From Haloferacaceae archaeon (GTDB lineage Archaea > Halobacteriota > Halobacteria > Halobacteriales > Haloferacaceae), in NCBI GenBank assembly GCA_028274825.1, contig JAQCMZ010000035.1, forward strand, positions 1 through 7,589: DNA of 7,589 nucleotides, written 5' to 3'. The notes beneath the pieces were generated by a model. The model was given only the letters and a program-made list of their open reading frames with translations. It had not been told where the DNA came from and did not search any database. Each line of letters opens with the position of its first letter. The first letter of the stretch is position 1. Below, in pieces: positions 1-6,407 of the stretch. The position numbers and the translations under genes were made by a program.

Positions 1-50
1 CAGAGGGCGGCAAGCAGAAGAAACAGAAGCATGCTTCGATACCGAGTCAC
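1..50 (-). CDS. 5' end of a probable membrane or exported protein (partial)
   Basis: Reading the minus strand from a GTG at 50-48 gives MTRYRSMLLFLLLAAL before the window edge. An internal ATG at 32-30 would give MLLFLLLAAL. Two arginines followed by an unbroken run of Leu, Phe and Ala is the usual look of a signal peptide or first membrane helix, and this is the whole basis of the call. The gene would follow the hydrolase gene (stop at 146) on the same strand with a gap of about 95 bases. The frame is open for some distance upstream of the GTG, so the start is not fixed. I see no clear TATA box. The function cannot be guessed from 16 residues, and a chance open frame is a real alternative. 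Confidence 0.35.
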   Translation of the reverse strand, partial: MTRYRSMLLFLLLAAL

Positions 51-145
51 GCCGGCATTCGGCTGTCTACCGTCGAGTACCTTTCGAAGCCGGTCGGGCT
101 ACCAGCCGACAGTCACTCGTGGGTCCACTCTGTATTCTGTCGGAG

Positions 146-784
146 TTAATCCTCGAGCAGGCTATCGATCATTCTGGTGACGCGGTCGGCTTCATCCTGA
201 TTGATACGATGGCCCATGCCTTCGTAGATCTGAGTCTCTACGTCAGCACCCAGCGATTCGAACACGTCGGCTGTAACGTGGACGCGTTGTTCAGGAATAT
301 GTGGGTCGCGATCACTGCAGCCGAGAAACACCGTAGCTCCCGCGAGATCACCCTCGTACTCGGCAGGATCGATCGAATTCCCGATCAATCCGCCACTGAG
401 TGCTGCCACCCCACCGTAGGCGGTCGAGTTTCGGGCGAGAAACTCGCTGGCCAGACAGGCACCTTGCGAGAATCCGCCGATCAGAATCCGCTCTGCCGGG
501 AGTCCCTCATCAGTTGCTGACTCGACTGCCCGGTCGAGAGCATCCAGTCCAGAACTGCGCCCTGGTTCGTTCGCCTCGACCGGTTCGAGAAACGAGTTGG
601 GATACCACGTGTTATCACGAGCCTGTGGAGCGAGATAGGCGACTCCGTCAACGTGGAATGCCTGTGCGGTCTGTAAAATACTGTCGGCTGTCGCGCCTCT
701 GCCGTGGGCCAAGACGACGGCCGCATTGGCCGTCGAACCCGGTTCTCCTGCGGTCCGTAACGGCCCATCGTGAGGAGCCGTCAC
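146..784 (-). CDS. Phospholipase/carboxylesterase-family serine hydrolase
   Basis: This 212-residue protein is an alpha/beta hydrolase of the phospholipase/carboxylesterase (abhydrolase 2) family, which cleaves carboxylic esters or thioesters. No signal peptide is visible, so it is probably cytoplasmic. The oxyanion-hole loop is HGRGA (27-31). The nucleophile elbow is GFSQG (104-108), with Ser106 as nucleophile. The likely acid is Asp160 in DRDPHIP and the likely base is His192 in GMGHR. The length is normal for single-domain members, and the motif NTWYPNSFLEPVEANEPG (58-75) recalls the MhqD-like branch found in bacteria and haloarchaea. MhqD-type genes often sit beside a ring-cleaving dioxygenase, but none is visible here. 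The start is a GTG at 784-782; it is supported by an SD-like sequence and by the N-terminus MTAPH, which fits haloarchaeal relatives as I remember them. The natural substrate is unknown. Family assignment is firm; finer function is not. Confidence 0.9.
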   Translation of the reverse strand: MTAPHDGPLRTAGEPGSTANAAVVLAHGRGATADSILQTAQAFHVDGVAYLAPQARDNTWYPNSFLEPVEANEPGRSSGLDALDRAVESATDEGLPAERILIGGFSQGACLASEFLARNSTAYGGVAALSGGLIGNSIDPAEYEGDLAGATVFLGCSDRDPHIPEQRVHVTADVFESLGADVETQIYEGMGHRINQDEADRVTRMIDSLLED

Positions 785-789
785 GTCAC

Positions 790-795
790 TCCCCC
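790..795 (-). promoter_or_regulatory. SD-like ribosome binding site for the hydrolase gene
   Basis: The minus strand reads GGGGGAGTGAC directly before the GTG start. The GGAG core can pair with the CCTCC near the 3' end of archaeal 16S rRNA, and the spacing of about 5 bases is suitable. It supports the GTG at 784-782 as the start and suggests a leadered transcript, unlike the malic enzyme and dehydrogenase genes here. Confidence 0.45.
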
Positions 796-820
796 GTTCA
801 GAGGTCGTCTGTCTCTCATC

Positions 821-827
821 TATATAC
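821..827 (-). promoter_or_regulatory. TATA box for the hydrolase gene
   Basis: On the minus strand this reads GTATATA, the best TATA-like element in the gap upstream of the hydrolase. It is centred about 40 bases before the GTG start. With the usual archaeal spacing of 26-27 bases, transcription would begin near 797 and leave a leader of about 12 bases. Promoter placement is inferred from spacing alone. Confidence 0.55.
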
Positions 828-992
828 GATTCACTGGACGCGCGAACAAAAGACAGCCGGAATCAGAATGCGTCTCGATTCCGCTAACGTCACCCATCTG
901 AAAGATGTCGATACACGACAAGTCCTCACCGTTCGAATCCATCGAATCAATACCCACCAGAGCGGGATGGGCGACGGGAATTGAGTCGGCAG

Positions 993-3242
993 TCAGTCAC
1001 TCTGTGCGTCAACGATAGCCACACCAGCCATGTTGACGATATCTTTCACTTCGTCGTCACGCTGGAGGACATGGACCGGTTCGTCCATTCCAACCAGCAT
1101 CGGCCCGATTGCCTCGGCGCCGCCGAGACGCTGAAGAAGTTTATAACCGATATTCCCAGCCTCCAGATTCGGGAATATCAACACGTTCGCAGGTTCGTCC
1201 AAGTCCGAAAAGCCGTACGTTCCCTTGAGGATGTCCTCGACGACGGCTGTATCTGCCTGCATTTCGCCGTCGATAGGAAAGTCTACCTTCGGGTCTGTGT
1301 GGAGCATCTCGACAGCGTGACGCGGCGTCTGTGTGCCGGTTGTGTCGACGCTCCCGAAGTTAGAGTACGATAACATCGCCGCCCGGGGCTCGATATTGAA
1401 CTGTCGGGCGAGATTAGCAGTCTGTCGGGTGACTTCCGCAAGCACGGCCGAATCCGGGTTCTGATTGACAGTGGTATCAGCACAGAAGATAACCCGATTT
1501 TTGAACGTCAACATGTAGACACCAGCCGCGGTCGTCGAGTCTGGCTCCGTACCAATTACTTCCAACACTGGCCTGAGTGCAGAGTTGTAATGATGTGTCA
1601 GTCCTGTGAGCATGGCGTCGGCATCACCGACATCGACCATGACGCTCCCGAGATAGTTTGTGTCCCGCCGGACAAGTTCGTCGGCTTCCGATCGGGTGAT
1701 CCCCTTTCGTTTGCGGCGCTCGTACAGCCGGTCGGCATACGTCTCCATAGCCCCCTCGTCGGGGCCGACAATATCGGGATCGAACGACAGTCCGAGACGG
1801 TTGGCCGTGTGACGAATCTCGGATTCCTCGCCCAATAACACCGGGTCAGCGATTCCCTGCTCTTGGATCTGGTAGGCTGCCCGGATCATCTTCTCGTTGT
1901 TCCCCTCTGCGAGGGCAATCCGCTTCGGGTCGGTTTTCGCCTTGTTGAGCACGATTCGCATCATCTCGCGAGACTTTCCGAGTCGTGCTTCCAACCGTTC
2001 CCGGTACCGATCAACGTCGAGATCCTGGCGAGCCGCGCCCGTGTTCATTGCCGCTTGTGCGACCGCCGGGGCCACTTCGAACAGCACCCGGGGGTCCACT
2101 GGCTTCGGAATGACGTAATCAGCGCCGTACTGGATCGGTTGGTCGCCGTACGCCTTCACGACAGCATCGGGAACATCTTGTCTGGCCAGTTCGGCCAGCG
2201 CCGTCGCAGCCGCTCGCTTCATCTCCTCGTTGATCTCTGTCGCACGAACGTCCAACGCTCCCCGGAAGAGGAACGGGAATCCGAGGACGTTGTTCACCTG
2301 ATTCGGACGGTCCGACCGTCCAGTGGCCATGATGATGGTATCCTCACGGGCCTGTTTGGCGGTCTCGTATTCGATCTCCGGGTCGGGATTGGCCATGGCG
2401 AACAGGACCGGATTCTCGGCCATCGATTGAACCATCGCCTCATCGACGATCCCGCCGACCGACAGTCCGACAAAGACATCTGCCCCCTCCATCGCGTCAG
2501 CCAAATCTCCCTCGGGCCGGTCAGAGGTGAACTCCCGTTTGAACTCGTTGATTTCCGGGTCTCGAGACTCGGTGATAATTCCAGTCGAGTCGCACATGGT
2601 GATATTCTCCCGACGAGCCCCGAGCGACAAATAAAACCGTGCCGTGGCGATTGCACTGGCACCAGCTCCGGAGAACACGATATTCAGCTCCGAGAGCTCT
2701 TTATCAACAATCTCAGCGGCATTCATCAGCGCTGCCCCGGAGATGATCGCCGTCCCGTGTTGGTCGTCGTGAAACACCGGGATATTCATGCGATCGCGGA
2801 GTCGTTCCTCGATTTCGAAACACTCTGGGGCCTTGATATCCTCGAGATTGATCCCGCCGAACGTCGGCTCCATGGCGGCGACTGAGTCGACGATAGCGTC
2901 CGCCGAGTCGTGTTCTAATTCGATATCGAACACGTCGATGTCGGCGAATCGCTTGAATAACACACCTTTCCCCTCCATCACCGGTTTCGAGGCCTCAGCT
3001 CCGATATCCCCCAAGCCGAGTACCGCGCTCCCGTTTGAGACGACCCCAACCAGATTTCCTCTGGCAGTGTACTCAAACGCGTCACTCGTTCCCTCCGCTA
3101 TATCCCGACACGGTGCCGCGACTCCCGGGGAGTAGGCAAGGCTGAGATCGCGCTGGGTGCTTGTCGACTTCGTCGTCGCTATCTCCAGTTTCCCAGGCGG
3201 GGCTTTGCGATGATATTCCCGCGAGTCGTCATCTAATCCCAT
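993..3242 (-). CDS. maeB: Malic enzyme with C-terminal phosphotransacetylase-like domain (MaeB type)
   Basis: This enzyme oxidatively decarboxylates malate to pyruvate and CO2 with NAD(P)+, linking the citric acid cycle to pyruvate and acetyl-CoA in the cytoplasm. From the ATG at 3242-3240 it has 749 residues, the usual length of MaeB-type enzymes. Residues ~16-160 form the malic N-terminal domain: AYSPGVA (36-42, likely catalytic Tyr37), GKGVLFKRFADIDVFDIEL (91-109, likely catalytic Lys92), and metal ligands in LEDIKAP (133-139) and FHDDQHGTA (157-165). The nucleotide-binding domain carries SGAGASAIA (191-199), and ATGRSDRPNQVNNVLGFP (306-323) is typical of the family. Residues ~426-749 are a phosphotransacetylase-like domain. 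Its SYSNFGS (625-631) differs from the SYSTKGS that I recall in active Pta, consistent with a regulatory, probably acetyl-CoA-sensing, role as in E. coli MaeB. The frame is open to 3407, but the ATG at 3242 sits at the right distance from a TATA-like box and matches the conserved N-terminus. The choice of NAD or NADP is not clear. Confidence 0.93.
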   Translation of the reverse strand: MGLDDDSREYHRKAPPGKLEIATTKSTSTQRDLSLAYSPGVAAPCRDIAEGTSDAFEYTARGNLVGVVSNGSAVLGLGDIGAEASKPVMEGKGVLFKRFADIDVFDIELEHDSADAIVDSVAAMEPTFGGINLEDIKAPECFEIEERLRDRMNIPVFHDDQHGTAIISGAALMNAAEIVDKELSELNIVFSGAGASAIATARFYLSLGARRENITMCDSTGIITESRDPEINEFKREFTSDRPEGDLADAMEGADVFVGLSVGGIVDEAMVQSMAENPVLFAMANPDPEIEYETAKQAREDTIIMATGRSDRPNQVNNVLGFPFLFRGALDVRATEINEEMKRAAATALAELARQDVPDAVVKAYGDQPIQYGADYVIPKPVDPRVLFEVAPAVAQAAMNTGAARQDLDVDRYRERLEARLGKSREMMRIVLNKAKTDPKRIALAEGNNEKMIRAAYQIQEQGIADPVLLGEESEIRHTANRLGLSFDPDIVGPDEGAMETYADRLYERRKRKGITRSEADELVRRDTNYLGSVMVDVGDADAMLTGLTHHYNSALRPVLEVIGTEPDSTTAAGVYMLTFKNRVIFCADTTVNQNPDSAVLAEVTRQTANLARQFNIEPRAAMLSYSNFGSVDTTGTQTPRHAVEMLHTDPKVDFPIDGEMQADTAVVEDILKGTYGFSDLDEPANVLIFPNLEAGNIGYKLLQRLGGAEAIGPMLVGMDEPVHVLQRDDEVKDIVNMAGVAIVDAQSD

Positions 3243-3250
3243 ATATTCGT

Positions 3251-3262
3251 CGTCGCGCGACG
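3251..3262. promoter_or_regulatory. Perfect 12-bp palindrome in the malic enzyme core promoter
   Basis: CGTCGCGCGACG is its own reverse complement. It lies between the TATA box (3264-3271) and the start codon at 3242, so a protein bound here would block initiation. A repressor operator is inferred from position only. GC-rich palindromes also arise by chance in this kind of genome. Confidence 0.4.
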
Positions 3263-3263
3263 G

Positions 3264-3271
3264 AGTAAAAA
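3264..3271 (-). promoter_or_regulatory. TATA box for the malic enzyme gene (leaderless)
   Basis: The minus strand reads CGAATGGTTTTTACT, in which TTTTTACT is the TATA-like box and CGAA just upstream resembles a haloarchaeal BRE. It is centred about 26 bases before the ATG at 3242, and no SD sequence precedes that ATG. This is the geometry of a leaderless transcript and is the main reason for preferring 3242 over the upstream start at 3407. Confidence 0.65.
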
Positions 3272-3435
3272 CCATTCGACACCCCCCGGCCGGAAACACG
3301 CCAGACGGCAGATACTCATCCACCTCTCGCACACCCCAGAACGGGTGCTCATTTGCTGAGTTAGTGTTAGCTACGTGACGAGACAGATCAGATGGGTCCG
3401 ACTGCAAACAGCAGAATCAGCACGTCGGTCAGGAG

Positions 3436-3456
3436 TCTCACGGTCGGTACGTGAGA
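3436..3456. repeat. Inverted repeat TCTCACG-N7-CGTGAGA
   Basis: Seven-base arms at 3436-3442 and 3450-3456 are perfect reverse complements with a 7-base spacer. The repeat lies in the middle of the maeB/rfcL divergent region, about 200 bases before maeB and 260 before rfcL. It could be a regulator site or the stem of a small RNA. No T-run follows, so a terminator is unlikely. Confidence 0.35.
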
Positions 3457-3718
3457 TCAGCACTAAAAGCGAGCGGCAAACGACTCAACCAATTCAGTCT
3501 CAACGAAGCTAATCAGAGCGATAAGCCAGAGGTGTCTCTGTTCAGCGAAAAATCGTCGATTACTACAGCCGTAGGTAGCTGACGATGACATCACCAGTGA
3601 GAGAGCCGGAGGGAAAATCTTCCAGCTGAGTGATACGATTGGCGTGTAGCTACTCTCAGATGAGTTCCCTCTGGTATGGCTCCGCAACCACTAACCGCGG
3701 GTCTCCCGAAATATCCGT

Positions 3719-5272
3719 ATGGCCGATTGGACCGAAAAATACCGTCCGACGACGTTGTCGGAGGTTCGGGGCAACAACAAAGCACGGGATGCCTTCGCGG
3801 AGTGGGCGGAAACCTGGGACGAGCACCGCGAGGCAGTGGTGCTTCACGGAAGCCCAGGTGTCGGGAAAACGAGTGCTGCTCACGCTTTGGCCACTGATAT
3901 GGGGTGGGAGACAATGGAGTTGAACGCCTCCGATCAGCGGACATCAGACGTGGTCGAGCGGTTTGCCGGTCGTGCCGCCCGGAATGCGACGCTTGGCGGG
4001 AGTGCAGGGCGCGAAGGCCAGCAACACGCTGGCGAGGACGGTGTCGGCCGGCAGTTGGTAATCCTCGACGAGGCCGACAATCTCCACGGGAACTACGACC
4101 GCGGCGGCTCCCGAGCGATCACGGATTTGGTGAAGACTGCCAGCCAGCCGATTGTGCTGCTCGCTAACGAGTATTATGACATGTCACGCGGGCTCCGTGG
4201 CGCGACCCAGGAAATCGAGTTTCGAGATGTCTCGGCCCGCTCGATCGTCCCCGTTCTCAGAGATATCTGCCGGCGTGAGAGTCTCGAATTCGAGAAAGAC
4301 ACGCTTCAGCGGATCGCCGAGCGGAATCGAGGCGATCTCCGCGGGGCGGTCAACGATCTCCAGGCTATCGGCAAAGGCCGTTCGGAGATTCGTCTCGAAG
4401 ATGTCGTGACTGGAGACCGCGACCAGACGGTGGGTATCTTCCCGTTTCTCGATGATATCCTCCAAGAAGAGGAATCTGCTCAGGAAGCGCTCTACACCGC
4501 CTACGATGTCGAAGAAACCCCAGACGACATCACCAGCTGGGTCGAGGAAAACCTTCTCCGGGTGTACGACTCGGACGAGGCAGCGCTGGCATACGATTAC
4601 TTGGCGAATGCCGACGTCTGGTTAGGGCGGGTGTACGCGACACAGAATTACAGTTACTGGCGTTATACCTCAGATAACGCGGCTGCTGGGGTGGCGGCGG
4701 CTCGCAGCGATGAGAAAAGCGGATGGACCAGATGGTCGCGACCGCAGTTTTACCCGTCTTCGGATGCCACCGGTGATGATGTCGTTCGGCGGATTGCACA
4801 GAGTGGCGGAACCAGTATGGCGACGGCCCGTCGAGAAGTATTGCCGTACCTATCGGCAGTGACTCATCACTGCAAACCTCGCGAGGCAACCGTCCAGATG
4901 GCAGCGACATACGATTTCGACACGGAACACGTCGCATACGTCACTGGCTCTGGAGAGTCAACCAACAAGGTCGCCTCGGTCGTCGATGACGCACAGGACC
5001 TCCGCGAAGCCCGCGTCCAAGACCACGCTGAAGGCGCCTTCGAGAGTGTCCGCCAAGAGCGAGAGACTGAAGACCAGAGCGAAAATGGCGGTGACGCTTC
5101 GGCGGATAAGACAGAACTGGAGGCTGACACAGCAGGGAGTGACCCGTCTGCGGAGACGGTATCCGGTGGGTCTGGCGAGCCACAACCCGGTGAAGATGAA
5201 ATTAGTCCAGAAGACCGCGCTGGGGATGCTGAAGACGACGATGGCCAGGCCGGACTCGGCGATTTCGTGTGA
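3719..5272 (+). CDS. rfcL: Replication factor C large subunit
   Basis: RfcL is the large subunit of the archaeal clamp loader. With small RFC subunits it uses ATP to open PCNA and load it on primed DNA during replication and repair. The 517-residue protein opens with the canonical MADWTEKYRP, which fixes the ATG start. Its AAA+ module (about 1-225) shows Walker A GSPGVGKT (44-51), Walker B VILDEAD (114-120), sensor 1 LLAN (147-150) and a sensor 2 region RGDLRGAVND (204-213). An all-helical region follows to about 390. The tail from ~440 is acidic, low in complexity and probably disordered. It ends in QAGLGDFV (510-517), which fits the PIP-box pattern Q-x-x-L-x-x-F and should bind PCNA. No intein interrupts the P-loop. 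No clear promoter is seen upstream. The stop abuts that of the convergent downstream gene. Confidence 0.96.
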   Translation: MADWTEKYRPTTLSEVRGNNKARDAFAEWAETWDEHREAVVLHGSPGVGKTSAAHALATDMGWETMELNASDQRTSDVVERFAGRAARNATLGGSAGREGQQHAGEDGVGRQLVILDEADNLHGNYDRGGSRAITDLVKTASQPIVLLANEYYDMSRGLRGATQEIEFRDVSARSIVPVLRDICRRESLEFEKDTLQRIAERNRGDLRGAVNDLQAIGKGRSEIRLEDVVTGDRDQTVGIFPFLDDILQEEESAQEALYTAYDVEETPDDITSWVEENLLRVYDSDEAALAYDYLANADVWLGRVYATQNYSYWRYTSDNAAAGVAAARSDEKSGWTRWSRPQFYPSSDATGDDVVRRIAQSGGTSMATARREVLPYLSAVTHHCKPREATVQMAATYDFDTEHVAYVTGSGESTNKVASVVDDAQDLREARVQDHAEGAFESVRQERETEDQSENGGDASADKTELEADTAGSDPSAETVSGGSGEPQPGEDEISPEDRAGDAEDDDGQAGLGDFV

Positions 5273-6142
5273 TTAGTCGTTAGTTCGGGAACGCTCGAAC
5301 GGTGTTGGCGGGAGTCTGAGTTCTTCTAACTCCGGCAAATGCTTGATGGTAAATACCACCTGGAGTGTGCTCGTGAGCGGCTTTCCCCCACAAGACAGTC
5401 GAATCCCGCGGTCGGTCAGCGCTTCTGGGAGCACGTGATTCGTCGGGGTCGAGAGTTCTCCATCACACACCGCTACCGCACAGTTGGCACAGGCTCCGCC
5501 TCGGCAGGCAAACGGCCAGGCGAATCCGCACGTTTCGGCCCCTTCCAGGAGCGTCTCCCCTGGCTCGACGAGAAATTCGCCGTAATCGAGCGGGTCGATC
5601 TGTTCGTTAGAGGCTCGCTCGAAGAGGTCGTCGTCAAATAGCGTCCATCCTCTGTCCGTGAGTGTCTCGTAGTTGAGATACTCGACGCGAGCCGGCTCAG
5701 GGTCGGAGGGAGTGGTAGACGCAGATGAAAAAGCAGACGAGGATGACCCAGGGGCATGCGTCCCGGAAGATCTGTCTGAGTTTCCCGTCTGGGTCGTCTT
5801 CTCGTGTCTCCCAACGCTGCGAGACCCGCTATTACGCGATGATTGGCTCCGGTCAGTGGTCTGTGACCCCTGGCCGCCCCCCGATGGGCCATTGCTCTCC
5901 ACACTCCCTGCATCCGTGCGCGGGTGTGACTGGTCTGGATCGTCAGCTGAAGTCTCGTGATCCGGCGAAGAGACATCGCTTCCTTGGGTAAGCGTCTCGT
6001 AGGCGTTATAGATCGCCTGGAACTCGTCTGCTGACCCGCCGTTGTCTGGGTGGACCTCCTTCACCTGCCGGCGATACGCACGCCTGATCTCCTCAGGACT
6101 CGCATCCGAATCGACACCCAGGAGTTCATACGGGGTTTTCAC
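5273..6142 (-). CDS. J-domain / [2Fe-2S] ferredoxin fusion protein
   Basis: This 289-residue protein joins two parts. Residues 1-~53 are a J-domain beginning TPYELLGV, with the HPD tripeptide at 31-33 that normally stimulates the ATPase of DnaK (Hsp70). Residues ~54-150 are a Ser/Gly/Asp-rich, low-complexity linker, probably disordered. Residues ~152-289 carry a plant-type [2Fe-2S] ferredoxin domain with cluster ligands Cys213, Cys218, Cys221 and Cys251 (C-x4-C-x2-C-x29-C, including ACRGGACANC). There are no zinc-finger or client-binding DnaJ regions. I recall similar J-domain/ferredoxin proteins in other haloarchaea, so the fusion is probably a lineage feature rather than an error. The role is not known; electron transfer linked to Fe-S assembly or chaperone recruitment is inference. 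The start is a GTG at 6142-6140; an in-frame TAA lies four codons upstream, so no longer start exists. The stop abuts rfcL with no gap. Confidence 0.88.
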   Translation of the reverse strand: MKTPYELLGVDSDASPEEIRRAYRRQVKEVHPDNGGSADEFQAIYNAYETLTQGSDVSSPDHETSADDPDQSHPRTDAGSVESNGPSGGGQGSQTTDRSQSSRNSGSRSVGRHEKTTQTGNSDRSSGTHAPGSSSSAFSSASTTPSDPEPARVEYLNYETLTDRGWTLFDDDLFERASNEQIDPLDYGEFLVEPGETLLEGAETCGFAWPFACRGGACANCAVAVCDGELSTPTNHVLPEALTDRGIRLSCGGKPLTSTLQVVFTIKHLPELEELRLPPTPFERSRTND

Positions 6143-6156
6143 GGTGTGATATTATC

Positions 6157-6171
6157 CTTTAGATGCTAAAG
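6157..6171. promoter_or_regulatory. Palindrome CTTTAG-ATG-CTAAAG over the putative TATA box
   Basis: Six-base arms are perfect reverse complements around a 3-base centre. The palindrome covers the probable TATA box of the J-domain/ferredoxin gene, where a bound regulator would compete with TBP. The operator role is inferred from position. Confidence 0.4.
6165..6170 (-). promoter_or_regulatory. Possible TATA box for the J-domain/ferredoxin gene
   Basis: The minus strand reads CTCTTTAGCATC; TTTAGC is centred about 26 bases before the GTG start, which would give a leaderless transcript. It is a weak match. ATAATAT just before the start is more AT-rich but too close to serve. An AAAGGA about 14 bases upstream is too far to be a good SD sequence. 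Confidence 0.4.
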
Positions 6172-6305
6172 AGCGCCGGACGGCCGCCGGTCAGTAGCTC
6201 CCAACCAGCAACCGGAACGGACGATCACCACACCCAGGCCATCAGTCAGGAATATCGGGTTTTCAGCGTTCGGTGTAGGGCGTGTGATTGGCCGATCCGC
6301 GGGCA

Positions 6306-6318
6306 GTCACGGAGTGAC
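6306..6318. repeat. Inverted repeat GTCAC-GGA-GTGAC
   Basis: Two perfect five-base arms lie around a 3-base centre, about 95 bases upstream of the dehydrogenase start. The half-site GTCAC/GTGAC recurs in the palindrome at 6388-6398, although the arm order is reversed. The two sites could serve one regulator, but five-base arms are short. Confidence 0.3.
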
Positions 6319-6376
6319 CTGAACCAGTGTCTACCCCCATCGACGACACTCGCCTACAGGGAAAATCGCCACTGGG

Positions 6377-6382
6377 TATTTT
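6377..6382 (+). promoter_or_regulatory. TATA box for the alcohol dehydrogenase gene (leaderless)
   Basis: TATTTT lies about 26-31 bases before the ATG at 6408, the spacing of a haloarchaeal leaderless promoter. No SD sequence precedes the ATG. This supports the chosen start. Confidence 0.6.
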
Positions 6383-6387
6383 GCCAC

Positions 6388-6398
6388 GTGACCGTCAC
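6388..6398. promoter_or_regulatory. Palindrome GTGAC-C-GTCAC between TATA box and start
   Basis: An 11-base palindrome with five-base arms sits between the TATA box (6377-6382) and the dehydrogenase ATG (6408). Its placement matches that of the 12-bp palindrome in the malic enzyme promoter. A repressor operator is the likely reading, by inference. Confidence 0.4.
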
Positions 6399-6407
6399 TG
6401 TTGATGT

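Larger units (their letters stand above)
785..992. other. Intergenic region between the malic enzyme and hydrolase genes
   Basis: These 208 bases lie between two minus-strand genes. They hold the hydrolase promoter and ribosome binding site near the left end. I see no T-rich terminator after the malic enzyme stop and no convincing small gene. A GTTCGAATCC near 930-940 resembles a tRNA T-loop, but the flanking bases do not form a stem. Confidence 0.5.
3243..3718. other. Divergent intergenic region between maeB and rfcL
   Basis: These 476 bases separate two divergently transcribed genes and look more AT-rich than the flanking genes from about 3340 on. The left end holds the maeB promoter. The frame that continues upstream of maeB to 3407 would add 55 residues with no recognisable motif and is probably not translated. 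The right part contains an inverted repeat at 3436-3456 and a loose long-range one, GAGCC..AGGGAA (3603-3615) with TTCCCT..GGCTC (3665-3682). I see no convincing TATA box at the leaderless distance from rfcL and no SD sequence. Short open frames here have no support as genes. Confidence 0.5.
6143..6407. other. Divergent intergenic region with several inverted repeats
   Basis: These 265 bases separate the minus-strand J-domain/ferredoxin gene from the plus-strand dehydrogenase. Both ends hold TATA-like elements at the leaderless distance. Inverted repeats lie at 6157-6171, 6306-6318, 6326-6350 (AGTGTC with GACACT, 13-base spacer) and 6388-6398. I see no gene here; an open frame crossing the region runs into the dehydrogenase in another frame and is a shadow. 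Confidence 0.55.

Noticed and set aside
925..955. tRNA-like T-loop GTTCGAATCC
   Set aside because: The bases on either side cannot form the five-pair T-stem, and no acceptor or anticodon arms are found at the right distances.
1863..2885. 340-codon plus-strand open frame inside the malic enzyme gene
   Set aside because: It is antisense to a clearly real gene with all its motifs, and its translation is rich in Arg, His and Leu without motifs, as is usual for shadow frames in GC-rich DNA.
3243..3407. Upstream extension of the malic enzyme frame to an ATG at 3407 (55 extra residues)
   Set aside because: The extension has no recognisable motif. The ATG at 3242 matches the conserved family N-terminus and sits 26 bases from a TATA-like box.
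3575..3665. Possible C/D box guide RNA (CGATGA- and CTGA-like boxes)
   Set aside because: The C box has a mismatch, box spacing is irregular and there is no terminal stem. Such short boxes occur often by chance.
3845..3880. Intein at the RfcL P-loop
   Set aside because: Archaeal RFC genes can carry inteins here, but Walker A reads straight through with no insertion.
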